In this document: in pieces, positions 45,704 to 54,228 of the stretch
Numbering within the stretch: position 1 is the first letter of the stretch
How the letters are laid out: each line of letters starts with the position of its first letter
Source: Paracoccaceae bacterium
GTDB taxonomy: Bacteria > Pseudomonadota > Alphaproteobacteria > Rhodobacterales > Rhodobacteraceae
Length of the DNA stretch: 64,000 nucleotides
Reading direction: 5' to 3'
NCBI GenBank assembly: GCA_902573175.1
Contig: CACGIS010000002.1
Coordinates: forward strand, 1 to 64,000
Notes under the pieces: generated by a model
What the model was told of the DNA's origin: nothing
Seen by the model: only the letters and a program-made list of their open reading frames with translations
Database searches by the model: none
Program-made: the position numbers and the translations under genes

Positions 45704-46621
45704 ATGAGATCTCAGTTACTTTCGCGGGCTTATGCTAGTTCGCCCCTATTATTATTTTTGGCGACATTAGGCTGGGGTAGTAATACAATTGCAAGCCGTC
45801 TCGCAGTTGGAGAGGTTTCTCCGATGCTGCTTATATTTTTTCGTTGGGGAATAGTTGTTGTAATTTTGGTGAGCCTTTACTGGCGGGAAATGATTGCAGA
45901 ATGGCCAGTCATCAAACCAAGATTAAAGTGGTTACTAATTATGGGTGGCTGTGGGCTAAGTTTATTTAATGCTTTTTTTTACATTGCTGCACATAGTACC
46001 ACAGCCGTTAATTTGGGAATTATTCAGAGTACCATGCCGGGCATGATATTGCTGGGTTCTTTCATGCTTTTTGGTGATCGTATTAATAAATTGCAATTTT
46101 TTGGTCTTTTACTGACCCTATTGGGTGTTGTTGTCATTGTTACTCAAGGTTCGGTCGAAAAGTTAATGCAGTTAACTTTTAATAATGGCGATTTATTAAT
46201 GATCTTTGCTTGTTCATTTTACGCTATGTACACGGTAGGATTGAAAAGTAGGCCAAAAATTTCTGGCATGGTTATGCTAGCTTATTTTTCGGTTGCTGCG
46301 TTTCTGATGACTATCCCACTCATGATTGCAGAAAGTTTAACTTATGGCACGGTTATACCGGGTGCTAGAGGATGTATGATCGTCCTTTATATTGCTCTTG
46401 TGCCTTCTTTTTTATCTCAAATTTTTTTCATGCGAGGTGTTGATCTAATCGGTCCAGGATCGGCGGGTTTATATGCCAATTTAGTTCCAATATTTTCTGC
46501 AATTATGGCTGTTTTCTTACTTAGCGAAAAATTTTCCTTTTTTCATTTGGCGGCAATGATGCTGGTTTTTGGTGGAATAGGGTTATTTGAATATCAAAGC
46601 AGACGCAAAGTTGATCTTTAA
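45704..46621 (+). CDS. EamA/DMT-family transporter (copy 4)
   Basis: A 305-residue ten-span EamA protein (LFLATLGWGSNTIASRLAVGEVSP; PGSAGLYANLVPIFSAIMAV). RBS weak. Followed 39 nt later by hydratase paralogue 3. Divergent from the 2OG oxygenase. Substrate unknown. Confidence 0.9.
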   Translation: MRSQLLSRAYASSPLLLFLATLGWGSNTIASRLAVGEVSPMLLIFFRWGIVVVILVSLYWREMIAEWPVIKPRLKWLLIMGGCGLSLFNAFFYIAAHSTTAVNLGIIQSTMPGMILLGSFMLFGDRINKLQFFGLLLTLLGVVVIVTQGSVEKLMQLTFNNGDLLMIFACSFYAMYTVGLKSRPKISGMVMLAYFSVAAFLMTIPLMIAESLTYGTVIPGARGCMIVLYIALVPSFLSQIFFMRGVDLIGPGSAGLYANLVPIFSAIMAVFLLSEKFSFFHLAAMMLVFGGIGLFEYQSRRKVDL

Positions 46622-46660
46622 GATTACAGTTTTCGATTAATCATTTATTTGGGTGCTTTT

Positions 46661-47446
46661 ATGAATATTGAAGAGATAGCAAGCGAAGTAAGCAGTTCCA
46701 TTAGTTTAGCCAAGCAAATTGAACCATTTTCAAAAAGAGGTTTAGTTCTTTCCCTTCAGGAAGCCTATGATGTAGCTGGAATTGTAAGACAAAAGTTAGG
46801 CCAAACTGAAATAATAGGTAGAAAAATTGGTTTCACAAACCGTAATATTTGGAACATTTATAATGTGGATCAACCAATTTGGGGTCCAATCACAAAAGAC
46901 AGTGTAAGTTTTTTTGAATCAAACTTTCTAGAAATTGACTTAAGCCAATTTTGTGAACCTCGAATTGAACCAGAAATAGTGGTTTGTTTAAAACAAACGC
47001 CAAAAGGTGGTTCTGAAAACACTGAAATATATCTGGATTGGATTGCCCCAGGTTTTGAAATTGTTGACTCTATATATCCAAATTGGAAGTTTTCATTAAC
47101 AGATGCAATTGCATCGGGTGGGCTTCACGGATGTTTGGTCGTGGGAAGGAAGTTTAAGGTGAATGATCGCACTGAGAGAGATCTAATTGATGTTATAGTA
47201 AGTTTATATAAAAGTGGTAGACTTGAAGAAGCGGGCACCGGTGCAAATGTTTTGGATGGTCCAGTTTCTGCAATTCAATATTTAAATATTGGTTTGTCTA
47301 AGATCAAAAACCAAGACGCCCTGGTAGCCGGTGATATTATAACTACTGGAACTATGACAGACGCAAAACCAATCTTTTCCAAAGAAAAATGGAGTGCTAG
47401 ATTTGGTGGCGTAGTTGAGTCAGAGTTAAATTTAGAATTTTTTTAA
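46661..47446 (+). CDS. MhpD-type 2-keto-4-pentenoate hydratase family (paralogue 3)
   Basis: A 261-residue FAH-superfamily protein. Metal acids are in IEPEIVVCL (E-x-E) and APGFEIVDS. The C-terminal GDIITTGTMTD block is conserved. ATG 46661 has GGGTG nearby; TTG at 46649 is an alternative. Lies immediately after an EamA transporter gene, probably cotranscribed, and is followed by a terminator. Confidence 0.87.
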   Translation: MNIEEIASEVSSSISLAKQIEPFSKRGLVLSLQEAYDVAGIVRQKLGQTEIIGRKIGFTNRNIWNIYNVDQPIWGPITKDSVSFFESNFLEIDLSQFCEPRIEPEIVVCLKQTPKGGSENTEIYLDWIAPGFEIVDSIYPNWKFSLTDAIASGGLHGCLVVGRKFKVNDRTERDLIDVIVSLYKSGRLEEAGTGANVLDGPVSAIQYLNIGLSKIKNQDALVAGDIITTGTMTDAKPIFSKEKWSARFGGVVESELNLEFF

Positions 47447-47547
47447 AAAGCTTACTCCAGGTAATTTTTATATCCGCTTGTTCAATTAAAACTTAAATAT
47501 CATAATGACTTTACGCGGTTCCTATGTTTCTCAGCACACCCGCATAT

Positions 47548-47579
47548 AAAGCCTCCACATTACCCCGTGGAGGCTTTTT
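47548..47579 (+). terminator. Rho-independent terminator
   Basis: 11-bp perfect stem AAAGCCTCCAC/GTGGAGGCTTT (47548-47558 with 47567-47577), loop ATTACCCC, T run. It ends the hydratase 3 transcript about 100 nt after its stop. Confidence 0.88.
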
Positions 47580-47599
47580 ATCGAAATGCTCAGCCAAAT

Positions 47600-47727
47600 C
47601 TGATCCAGAAGGTTCCTTTCTTCGTATACACAACGTGTCATGACAAAATACATGCGCGGACAACCATGGTTAGTTGTCTTCATACCCCCCTGAAGCAACG
47701 CCTATTAGGCGTTGTTTTAGTTTTTAG
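47600..47727 (+). ncRNA. Candidate small RNA with two hairpins and a terminator
   Basis: Between the terminator and the next gene lies a 6-bp hairpin GACAAC/GTTGTC (47659-47664 with 47673-47678), a C6 run at 47685-47690, and a 7-bp terminator CAACGCC/GGCGTTG (47696-47702 with 47708-47714) with T-rich tail. This resembles an autonomous sRNA with a C-rich single-stranded stretch. No known family was recognised, and the 5' end is unknown. Confidence 0.35.
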
Positions 47728-47845
47728 AACTGGTGCTACATAATGAGAATAGTATCGCATGAGCGACGTAGTGTCGTTAAATTTACAGAATTCGATACCG
47801 AGTTGTGAAAAGGGATTTTAAAAATTCATAAAAATGATTTAGAAA

Positions 47846-48760
47846 ATGCTCTTTGATAAAAGCAAGGTTTTTAAAGTTCCTTTAGGCTCTGGTAATCGGC
47901 TTGTTGCAGGAAATAGCTTAGCTTTGATTTCAATATTTTTATTTGCAGCAGGCTTCCCAGCTGCAGAAGTTCTTCTAGATATATGGCACCCCATTACTCT
48001 GATGTTTTTTAGGCTCATATTGGCAGTCTCAACACTGGTTCTGCTCTGGGCTCTTATTGAAGGCGTATCCTCAGTTTTGAAGGCGCCTTGGTTAAAAGGT
48101 ATAAAAATTGGCCTATTAGGTTTTGGTTTGGGAACCAACCTATTACTGTTTGCGCAGTGGTTTACGGACCCTATTACGGTTGCTTTACTTGCAACCTTAA
48201 TTCCTGTTTCTGCAACTATTTTGGAAGTTTGGGATGGCCGAAGAAAACTTAATAGTAAGTTTATTCTTGGTTTGATTGCTTCGATAATAGGTGGATTAAT
48301 TGCCGTTAGTGAGAATATTTCAATCAATTTGGGGTGGGGAGTTTTGATGGCTTTAGGCTCAGGATTTTCCTTCATGTGGGCATCTGATAAAAGTGTAACA
48401 AGACTTTCTGAGCTATCTCCAATAGCCCGCTCATCGATTACTTTTACTGGGGCTGCCGTTTTTACCACGATAAGTTTTACAATATTTTTTACTTTAGGTT
48501 TAGTTGAAATTCCGAATTGGCTTACGAGCGATCAATTACTTAGCTTTGTAATTTATTCTGTAGCTGCCATGGCTATTTCCCAGGTTTTTTTTATAGCTGC
48601 CATTGAAAAAGTAGGAGTAGCAATCTCATCGCTTCATTTAAATTTTTCTCCCTTTTACGTGATGATAATCCTATTTGTACTTGGGGAAGCATGGGATTTA
48701 AGAGCAGTTATTGGTGCATCTATTGTTGCTTTTGGCGTTTGGCTAGCGCAAGTAAAATAA
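47846..48760 (+). CDS. EamA/DMT-family transporter (copy 5)
   Basis: A 304-residue ten-span EamA protein (SLALISIFLFAAGFPAAEVLLD; second half LSELSPIARSSITFTGAAVF). Substrate unknown. Followed by a TauD-type dioxygenase after a 156-nt gap. Confidence 0.9.
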   Translation: MLFDKSKVFKVPLGSGNRLVAGNSLALISIFLFAAGFPAAEVLLDIWHPITLMFFRLILAVSTLVLLWALIEGVSSVLKAPWLKGIKIGLLGFGLGTNLLLFAQWFTDPITVALLATLIPVSATILEVWDGRRKLNSKFILGLIASIIGGLIAVSENISINLGWGVLMALGSGFSFMWASDKSVTRLSELSPIARSSITFTGAAVFTTISFTIFFTLGLVEIPNWLTSDQLLSFVIYSVAAMAISQVFFIAAIEKVGVAISSLHLNFSPFYVMIILFVLGEAWDLRAVIGASIVAFGVWLAQVK

Positions 48761-48916
48761 GCTTCTCATTAACATTATGGGTGTATATCCAAAAACAAAA
48801 ACCAATTGCTTCGGCTTAGATCCGGTTTGTAAGTATAACGGGAACCAATCTTTGCTCTTTTTCCAAATTTAAAATTTGGTATTATGTGCTAGTACTATAT
48901 TTCTTCTAGCGAGTTA

Positions 48917-49777
48917 GTGTGTGTCAGCTTGGTAAAAGTTCGGGATCATAGTTATAAGTTTATATCAGCCAAACCTTTTGCTCCAAATTTAGGAGCTGAG
49001 ATATATGGAGTAGATCTCAGTAAACCTATTTCAGAGGAACAGTTTGGTGATATTTCCCAAGCATTTCTGGATCATCAAGTTCTATTTTTTAAAAATCAAA
49101 AAGAAATTCCTCCAGATGTGCATATTTCATTTGGTCAAAGATTTGGAGAGTTACACGCTCATCCTGCCGCGCCAACAATGAAGGGTTATCCTGAAATCTT
49201 TGAAATTCATGCCGATAAGAACTCTAAGATCGCAAATGGTGAATTTTGGCACTCGGATGTATCATGTGATGAACAGCCTCCTCTTGGAACTATGCTGCAA
49301 ATTCATATAGCGCCACTTTGTGGTGGTGATACAATGTTTAGTGATATGTATGCAGCTTATGATGCCCTTTCAGATCCAATTAAAAAGCTAATTAATGGAT
49401 TAAGTGCTACACATGAATCTGAGCACCTATATAGGGGCCGTTATGCCGATAGAGGCATGGATGACTCAGGGTCTATTTTCCCAACGGCTGTTCACCCTAT
49501 TGTTAGGACACACCCTGAAACGGGAAGAAAAGCGTTATTTGTAAATCGTACTTTCACAACAAAAATTAATGGATTGTCAGTTGACGAAAGTAATAGCATT
49601 TTGACACTGCTTTTTGATCAAGCTGAGCATATAAACCACCAAATTCGTTTTAGTTGGTCGATTAATGATATGGCTTTTTGGGATAATCGCTGTTGTATGC
49701 ATCGTGCTATCTGGGATTACTGGCCAGAGGAAAGAAAAGGTCGAAGAGTTACAATTAAAGGTGATCGCCCAAAGTAA
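48917..49777 (+). CDS. TauD/TfdA-family 2-oxoglutarate dioxygenase
   Basis: A 286-residue Fe(II)/2OG dioxygenase. Fe ligands are His112/Asp114 (FWHSDVS) and His262 (CMHRAIWDY), with 2OG-binding Arg273 or Arg277 in the C-terminal tail. Members cleave taurine, alkylsulfonates, 2,4-D, carnitine or aryloxy acids. GTG 48917 is the listed start; no convincing RBS, so the start may be slightly downstream. Substrate unknown; sulfonate use would fit the sulfatase nearby. Confidence 0.9.
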   Translation: MCVSLVKVRDHSYKFISAKPFAPNLGAEIYGVDLSKPISEEQFGDISQAFLDHQVLFFKNQKEIPPDVHISFGQRFGELHAHPAAPTMKGYPEIFEIHADKNSKIANGEFWHSDVSCDEQPPLGTMLQIHIAPLCGGDTMFSDMYAAYDALSDPIKKLINGLSATHESEHLYRGRYADRGMDDSGSIFPTAVHPIVRTHPETGRKALFVNRTFTTKINGLSVDESNSILTLLFDQAEHINHQIRFSWSINDMAFWDNRCCMHRAIWDYWPEERKGRRVTIKGDRPK

Positions 49778-49818
49778 AATTAACTTGATATAGGGATATT
49801 AAAGCTTAGCTTTTATTC

Positions 49819-50283
49819 ATGTTTTGGATTTTGTTCTTAATTTTTTTGCTAGCTTGTTTTTCAGCTGGAGCCACTGGTGGGCTTTTCCCACCAGGTTCGT
49901 GGTATTCAAGTTTAAAAAAACCTAGTTGGACACCTCCCAATTGGTTGTTTCCAGTGGCCTGGACCTCACTTTACATCTGTATGTCTTTTGCAGGAGCCAG
50001 AGCCGCTTTGTCGCCAGATAATAGTTTAGCAATGGCTCTTTGGTCTCTTCAAATTGCTCTCAATACGCTTTGGACACCCGTATTTTTTGGATTAAAGAAT
50101 TTGAAGTTGGGACTGATCGTTTTAATTGCACTTTGGCTGTCAGTTGCATGTACTATGATCGCATTATGGCAGTTGGATTGGCTGTCTGGATTGTTATTTT
50201 TCCCATACCTAGTCTGGGTCTCTGTTGCCGGAGCCTTAAACGCATCGGTTTGGCGATTGAATTTAGAGGAAAACAGCCAGTAA
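49819..50283 (+). CDS. tspO: TspO/MBR family tryptophan-rich sensory protein
   Basis: A 154-residue, five-helix membrane protein. Tryptophan-rich blocks WYSSLKKPSWTPPNWLFPVAWTSLY and LWTPVFFG, and N-A-S-V-W in the last helix, are characteristic. Bacterial TspO binds porphyrins and is involved in redox/light stress responses. Converges with the DMGDH-like gene. Confidence 0.95.
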   Translation: MFWILFLIFLLACFSAGATGGLFPPGSWYSSLKKPSWTPPNWLFPVAWTSLYICMSFAGARAALSPDNSLAMALWSLQIALNTLWTPVFFGLKNLKLGLIVLIALWLSVACTMIALWQLDWLSGLLFFPYLVWVSVAGALNASVWRLNLEENSQ

Positions 50284-50329
50284 CCAGAAGCTTGCAATAA
50301 TTACGCAGTCTTTTTTTGCGTGGTTCTAG

Positions 50330-52735
50330 CTAAACGCGCATTACCTTGCCCTCTGGATCGTAGGGTGAGGCTTGAATGACCGTCGCATCTTTTTCAACGC
50401 CAACAACATGCACCTTCAGTCTCTGGTTTTCATTAGCCAGGTCGTTATTCACTAACGCCATAGCCAGTGATTTCTTTAAAGTATGTCCATAACCACCTGA
50501 TGTCACAAATCCAACCAAACTGTCGTTGTTCCAAACAGGTTCATATCCACTTGCATCAGCATCGTCAGCGTCAATTTCTAGCATAACGAGTTTTTGGGCG
50601 GGTCCGTTACCATCTCTTTCTTTGATTGCTGCAGCCTGACCAATAAACTGCTCTTTTTCCCAGTCAATCCATCGGTCCATGCCTGTCATTCCAGGGGTAT
50701 ATCCTTGCGTGAATTCTGCTGACCAAATTCCAAAGCCTTTTTCTAACCTTAAAGATAATAAGGCGTTGAAACCAAATTCTCTAATGCCACACTCAGAACC
50801 TGCTTTAAGTAGTAACCTACGCAGGGCTATGTGATCACCCATTCTGCAGTGAATTTCATAACCTAATTCACCTGTGACGGATAAGCGGCCAACTTTCGCA
50901 CTGATCAAACCTATATCCATAGCAGCGCAGCCCATAAATTTTAACTCGTCAATAGAGAATTCAGTAAGCTTCGATATTACATCCTTAGAGTTTGGACCGG
51001 AAAGAGAAAATCCGGCCCAGTCTTCTCCAAGGTCTTTAATGGAAACACCATCGCTAAGGTGGTCACTGAACCACCGCATGTGCCAGGCGCGTAAATAGTA
51101 GGAACCCATGACCCACCAGGTTCCATCACCCCAATTGAATAAGGTTAAATCACCTTTTAATTTGCCTTCCTCGCTGAGCATCGGGGCCAAGCCAGCCCTT
51201 CCTGGTTTAGGAAGTTTTGAGGCCATTATGTTATCTAGCCAGGCCTCAGCATTGGGCCCTGAAACTTCAAAGCGGGAGAAGCCAGTTATATCAAGTAAGC
51301 CAACGCCAGTTCGGACTGCGTTACACTCATCTCCAACCATAGGAAAGGCATTAGAGCGTTTAAGCGAGGGATTTTCCTTAAATTCCTTCGATGCAAAGTA
51401 TAGAGGCACTTCGAGATCCCAACTATTTCCCCACTGGCAACCTGCTTCGGTCATTGCATCATGCGCTGGCGCCATTTTCAATGGGCGACCTGCAGGGAGT
51501 TGTTCATTTGGATAGGTCATAACAAAACGTCGGGAGTAAAACTGGCCTGTAGTTTGTTTGATAAATTCTTTATTTTCGGCAAATTTACCATATCTGGCAA
51601 CATCCATACCATAAACATCTGCTTCTGGCTCACCGTGGATCATCCACTCAGCTAGAGACTTGCCTACGCCTCCGCCTTGAAGAAAACCTGCCATCACAGC
51701 ACATGCACACCAGTAGCCTCGTTTTCCAGGGACTGGGCCCACAAGAGGATTACCATCAGGTGAAAAGGTGAAAGCACCATTTACCCAGGTTTTAATTCCA
51801 ACATCTTGCAAAGCTGGATAGCGCTCAAATCCAAGAACTAACTCATTTTCTATCCGATCTGTTTGTTCCTGAAAAAGCTCCATTCCATAGTCCCAGGGAG
51901 CGCCATCCATAGCCCAATGTTCATGATTAATTTCATAAATGCCAAGTAGAACACCTTTTTGATCCTGCCTCAAATAAGTGAAACCTTCCAGATCGACAGT
52001 CATGGGAACTTCAAAATCTAAGCTCTCTAGTTCAGCAATCGTATCTGATATCAAATAATGATGTTTTAAAGGAGATACTGGCAACTCAATACCAGCCATT
52101 CGCCCAATTTGCTTAGCCCACAAACCTCCAGCATTTACAACATGTTCGCAGCTTATTATCCCTTTGTCCGTTTGAATTTGCCAACCATCTTTTGTTTGCT
52201 CTAATGATTCAACTTTTGTATGCTCAAAATACTCAGCGCCGCGCTTTCTGGCTGCTTTTGCATAGGCGTGAACAGTACCTGTAGTATCCAAATAACCTTC
52301 CCGATCAGCCCACATACCTCCTAGTAACCCGTCAGTTGACATAATTGGGTTCAGTTCACGGGCTTCTTCTGGCGTAACAAGCCTACAGTCAGAGATACCA
52401 ATGGATTGATATACTCTATATGCCGATTGTAACCATTCCCATCGATCTGGTGTACCAGCCATGGTTAGACCACCGGTCATGTGCAGCCCAATATCTTGTC
52501 CACTTTCAGCCTCTATCTCTTGCAGTAAGTCGATAGTGTAAGCTTGAAGGGCAGAAATGTTCGGATCAGCATTCAGAGCATGTATACCACCAGCTGCATG
52601 CCAGCTCGAACCAGCTGTAAGCACTGATCTCTCAAGCATGCAAACATCTGACCAACCAAATTTTGCTAGATGGTAAATAACGGAGGCTCCTACTACTCCT
52701 CCACCAATAACAACAACCCTATAATGAGATTTCAT
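50330..52735 (-). CDS. Dimethylglycine/sarcosine dehydrogenase-like FAD oxidase with aminomethyltransferase (GcvT) domain
   Basis: An 801-residue enzyme. The N-terminal half is a DAO-type FAD domain (VVVIGGGVVGASVIYHLAKFG); SSWHAAGG contains the His that binds FAD covalently in DMGDH. The C-terminal half (from about residue 430) is a GcvT-type tetrahydrofolate-binding domain. This combination oxidatively demethylates dimethylglycine or sarcosine and transfers the C1 unit to THF. ATG 52735 is chosen because AGGGAG precedes it; an in-frame ATG at 52762 is less supported. Fits the MttB-family gene at the right edge: use of methylated amines. Confidence 0.92.
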   Translation of the reverse strand: MKSHYRVVVIGGGVVGASVIYHLAKFGWSDVCMLERSVLTAGSSWHAAGGIHALNADPNISALQAYTIDLLQEIEAESGQDIGLHMTGGLTMAGTPDRWEWLQSAYRVYQSIGISDCRLVTPEEARELNPIMSTDGLLGGMWADREGYLDTTGTVHAYAKAARKRGAEYFEHTKVESLEQTKDGWQIQTDKGIISCEHVVNAGGLWAKQIGRMAGIELPVSPLKHHYLISDTIAELESLDFEVPMTVDLEGFTYLRQDQKGVLLGIYEINHEHWAMDGAPWDYGMELFQEQTDRIENELVLGFERYPALQDVGIKTWVNGAFTFSPDGNPLVGPVPGKRGYWCACAVMAGFLQGGGVGKSLAEWMIHGEPEADVYGMDVARYGKFAENKEFIKQTTGQFYSRRFVMTYPNEQLPAGRPLKMAPAHDAMTEAGCQWGNSWDLEVPLYFASKEFKENPSLKRSNAFPMVGDECNAVRTGVGLLDITGFSRFEVSGPNAEAWLDNIMASKLPKPGRAGLAPMLSEEGKLKGDLTLFNWGDGTWWVMGSYYLRAWHMRWFSDHLSDGVSIKDLGEDWAGFSLSGPNSKDVISKLTEFSIDELKFMGCAAMDIGLISAKVGRLSVTGELGYEIHCRMGDHIALRRLLLKAGSECGIREFGFNALLSLRLEKGFGIWSAEFTQGYTPGMTGMDRWIDWEKEQFIGQAAAIKERDGNGPAQKLVMLEIDADDADASGYEPVWNNDSLVGFVTSGGYGHTLKKSLAMALVNNDLANENQRLKVHVVGVEKDATVIQASPYDPEGKVMRV

Positions 52736-52828
52736 TACATTACTCCCTAAACAGCCGCGCACATACAGATTGTCTCTGTTTTACGTTGAAGAACTTGGAA
52801 AGCTTACAGCTTATTGATTGAGTATTAG

Positions 52829-53200
52829 TTACCAAATTTCCAAAAGTTGAGTAATTGCAATAGCGCCAAAAATAAGTGTGATTACGACTTTAAACATGCC
52901 CCATGGCGCCGCTTTGAATTTTTTTCCAAAATTTGTTGCAGCTTCATCATCGTCCATATCATCAATATTAGCTTTAAAATCATCCATACAATCAAATGAA
53001 TTAATCATTACAAAAACAAACATCCCCACAATAGCCGCTGAAATTGCCAGCTGAGGTAAGTCTCCTCCTTGCGAAATGATATAAAGTGTAAATAGGTTAC
53101 CAAAGACTGCAATTGTGATGCCCCAATAGAGGTCTCTTCCTCTTGTCGCCCCTATAAATTGACGTCTATCACGATCAGCTGCTGTATTCATTTTTGACAT
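52829..53200 (-). CDS. Three-span membrane protein (family A of two)
   Basis: A 123-residue protein with three TM helices (WGITIAVFGNLFTLYII, LAISAAIVGMFVFVMI, FKVVITLIFGAIAITQLLEIW) and an acidic loop DDMDDDE. The C-terminal helix resembles that of the protein at 59412 (LKVVFAAIFVIIALVQLSAIY), suggesting a paralogous pair. GGAG RBS. Function unknown. Confidence 0.65.
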   Translation of the reverse strand: MSKMNTAADRDRRQFIGATRGRDLYWGITIAVFGNLFTLYIISQGGDLPQLAISAAIVGMFVFVMINSFDCMDDFKANIDDMDDDEAATNFGKKFKAAPWGMFKVVITLIFGAIAITQLLEIW

Positions 53201-53363
53201 TTTAAATCTCCATATTAAATCACTTAAATTTTAACATATGAGCCAGTTATTCTAAGATAATTGTATGATTACGTTGCGTCTTTCTGTTTAGGAAAGAAAA
53301 AGCGTTGCTGTATGATTACCATTTATAAATTTACTCTAAATCTAGTGTAATTATAATTTGAAT

Positions 53364-53390
53364 AAAAAAACCTCCGCCTTTTGGCGAAGG
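53364..53390 (-). terminator. Minus-strand Rho-independent terminator
   Basis: Read on the minus strand: CCTTCGCC/GGCGGAGG stem with AAAA loop (53390-53371) followed by T7. It would end the transcript carrying the small gene at 53623 and its structured 3' part. Confidence 0.75.
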
Positions 53391-53561
53391 TAAAGTTTCG
53401 GTTCACTATCACGGGAAGGCGATGTCAGCCGTTCTGTGAAAGAGTAATGCTACAATACAGAAATTTATATGCGGCTTTTTGGCATTCGTAATATAAAACC
53501 AATTAGAGTAAGAGAAAATTGTTCTCGCCATTTGCCGAAGCACAATGAGTTTGAGGATAGT

Positions 53562-53608
53562 GGCTGGGTTCGATGGGAGGAGAACCCGGCCGCGCCGAAA
53601 AATTTCGG
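53562..53608 (-). ncRNA. Structured 3'UTR with anti-Shine-Dalgarno-like loop
   Basis: Minus strand, starting 15 nt after the stop of the 62-residue gene. Hairpin 1 is CCGAAA/TTTCGG (53608-53595). Hairpin 2 is GGCCGGGTTC/GAACCCAGCC (one G-U pair) with loop TCCTCCCATC (53591-53562). The loop contains TCCTCCC, complementary to the Shine-Dalgarno region. No T run follows; the next terminator is at 53390-53364, so the transcript would be about 245 nt. The intervening region 53391-53561 has no gene. Confidence 0.45.
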
Positions 53609-53622
53609 TTTAAGATGAGTTG

Positions 53623-53811
53623 TCAGTTTAATTTGTAGTCAACTGGTGGAAATAGGTAGTCTTCGTCTCTTTTGATAATAGGGGCTTTTTGTCTAGGAAA
53701 TCTGGGCAAGCCCAATCCAGTATTTATCATGCGCAGGTAGTCACGATAGCTCATACTCATTAATGGTTTTATTGGGCCAATGAACCCTTCATCTTGATCT
53801 GACTTATTCAT
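53623..53811 (-). CDS. 62-residue hypothetical protein
   Basis: ORF MNKSDQDEGFIGPIKPLMSM... with GGAG RBS 6 nt upstream. Basic, proline-rich, no membrane segment. Family not recognised. Followed by the structured RNA element at 53562-53608, so it may be the mRNA from which a 3'UTR sRNA is processed. Confidence 0.6.
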   Translation of the reverse strand: MNKSDQDEGFIGPIKPLMSMSYRDYLRMINTGLGLPRFPRQKAPIIKRDEDYLFPPVDYKLN

Positions 53812-53893
53812 AGTAACTCTCCATTTTAAAAAATGGATTGCAAATTTTGTGCCACAAAATTACCTGCTTTATGAATTGATCGGTATGTTTTTT

Positions 53894-54088
53894 TTAAAAC
53901 GGAGCTGTGCCAATTTTTGAAACAAGATTTGCTATGCCGCCTGTATATGCAAAGTAAGTCCACCAAAGCCAAAGAAAGAAAATAAAAACTCTGAGTAACT
54001 TAGCTTTTGACCAAGTTTTTGGGTCAAATAATGTTAGTATGACCCACAAGAACCCACATCCGATAAGATATAAAACTAAACTGAACAT
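53894..54088 (-). CDS. 64-residue two-span membrane protein
   Basis: Two TM helices (LVLYLIGCGFLWVILTLF, VFIFFLWLWWTYFAY) with a short exposed tail. Weak AGG RBS. Function unknown. Divergent from the deiodinase-like gene. Confidence 0.5.
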   Translation of the reverse strand: MFSLVLYLIGCGFLWVILTLFDPKTWSKAKLLRVFIFFLWLWWTYFAYTGGIANLVSKIGTAPF

Positions 54089-54228
54089 ATTAACCTAAAG
54101 CTAAAAAATTTTTACAGTACAACAAGATAAATCTACTTATCTAAATATCAATAAAACATGAATTGGCATATATGATTTAATACCGTAGATAGCCTTTACT
54201 ATTTATATGACCTGTGAAGAGATCCAAC

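Noticed and set aside
47839-48468. 209-aa minus-strand ORF opposite an EamA gene
   Set aside because: The EamA protein on the plus strand is clearly real; the opposite ORF has no domain and no RBS.
50297-50322. ACGCA/TGCGT inverted repeat after tspO as a terminator
   Set aside because: The T run lies in the loop, not after the stem; weak five-bp stem.
53391-53561. Possible RNase P or tmRNA fragment
   Set aside because: An ACAGAACGGCTGAC stretch on the minus strand recalled RNase P RNA, but the diagnostic GAGGAAAGTCC block and overall architecture are absent.
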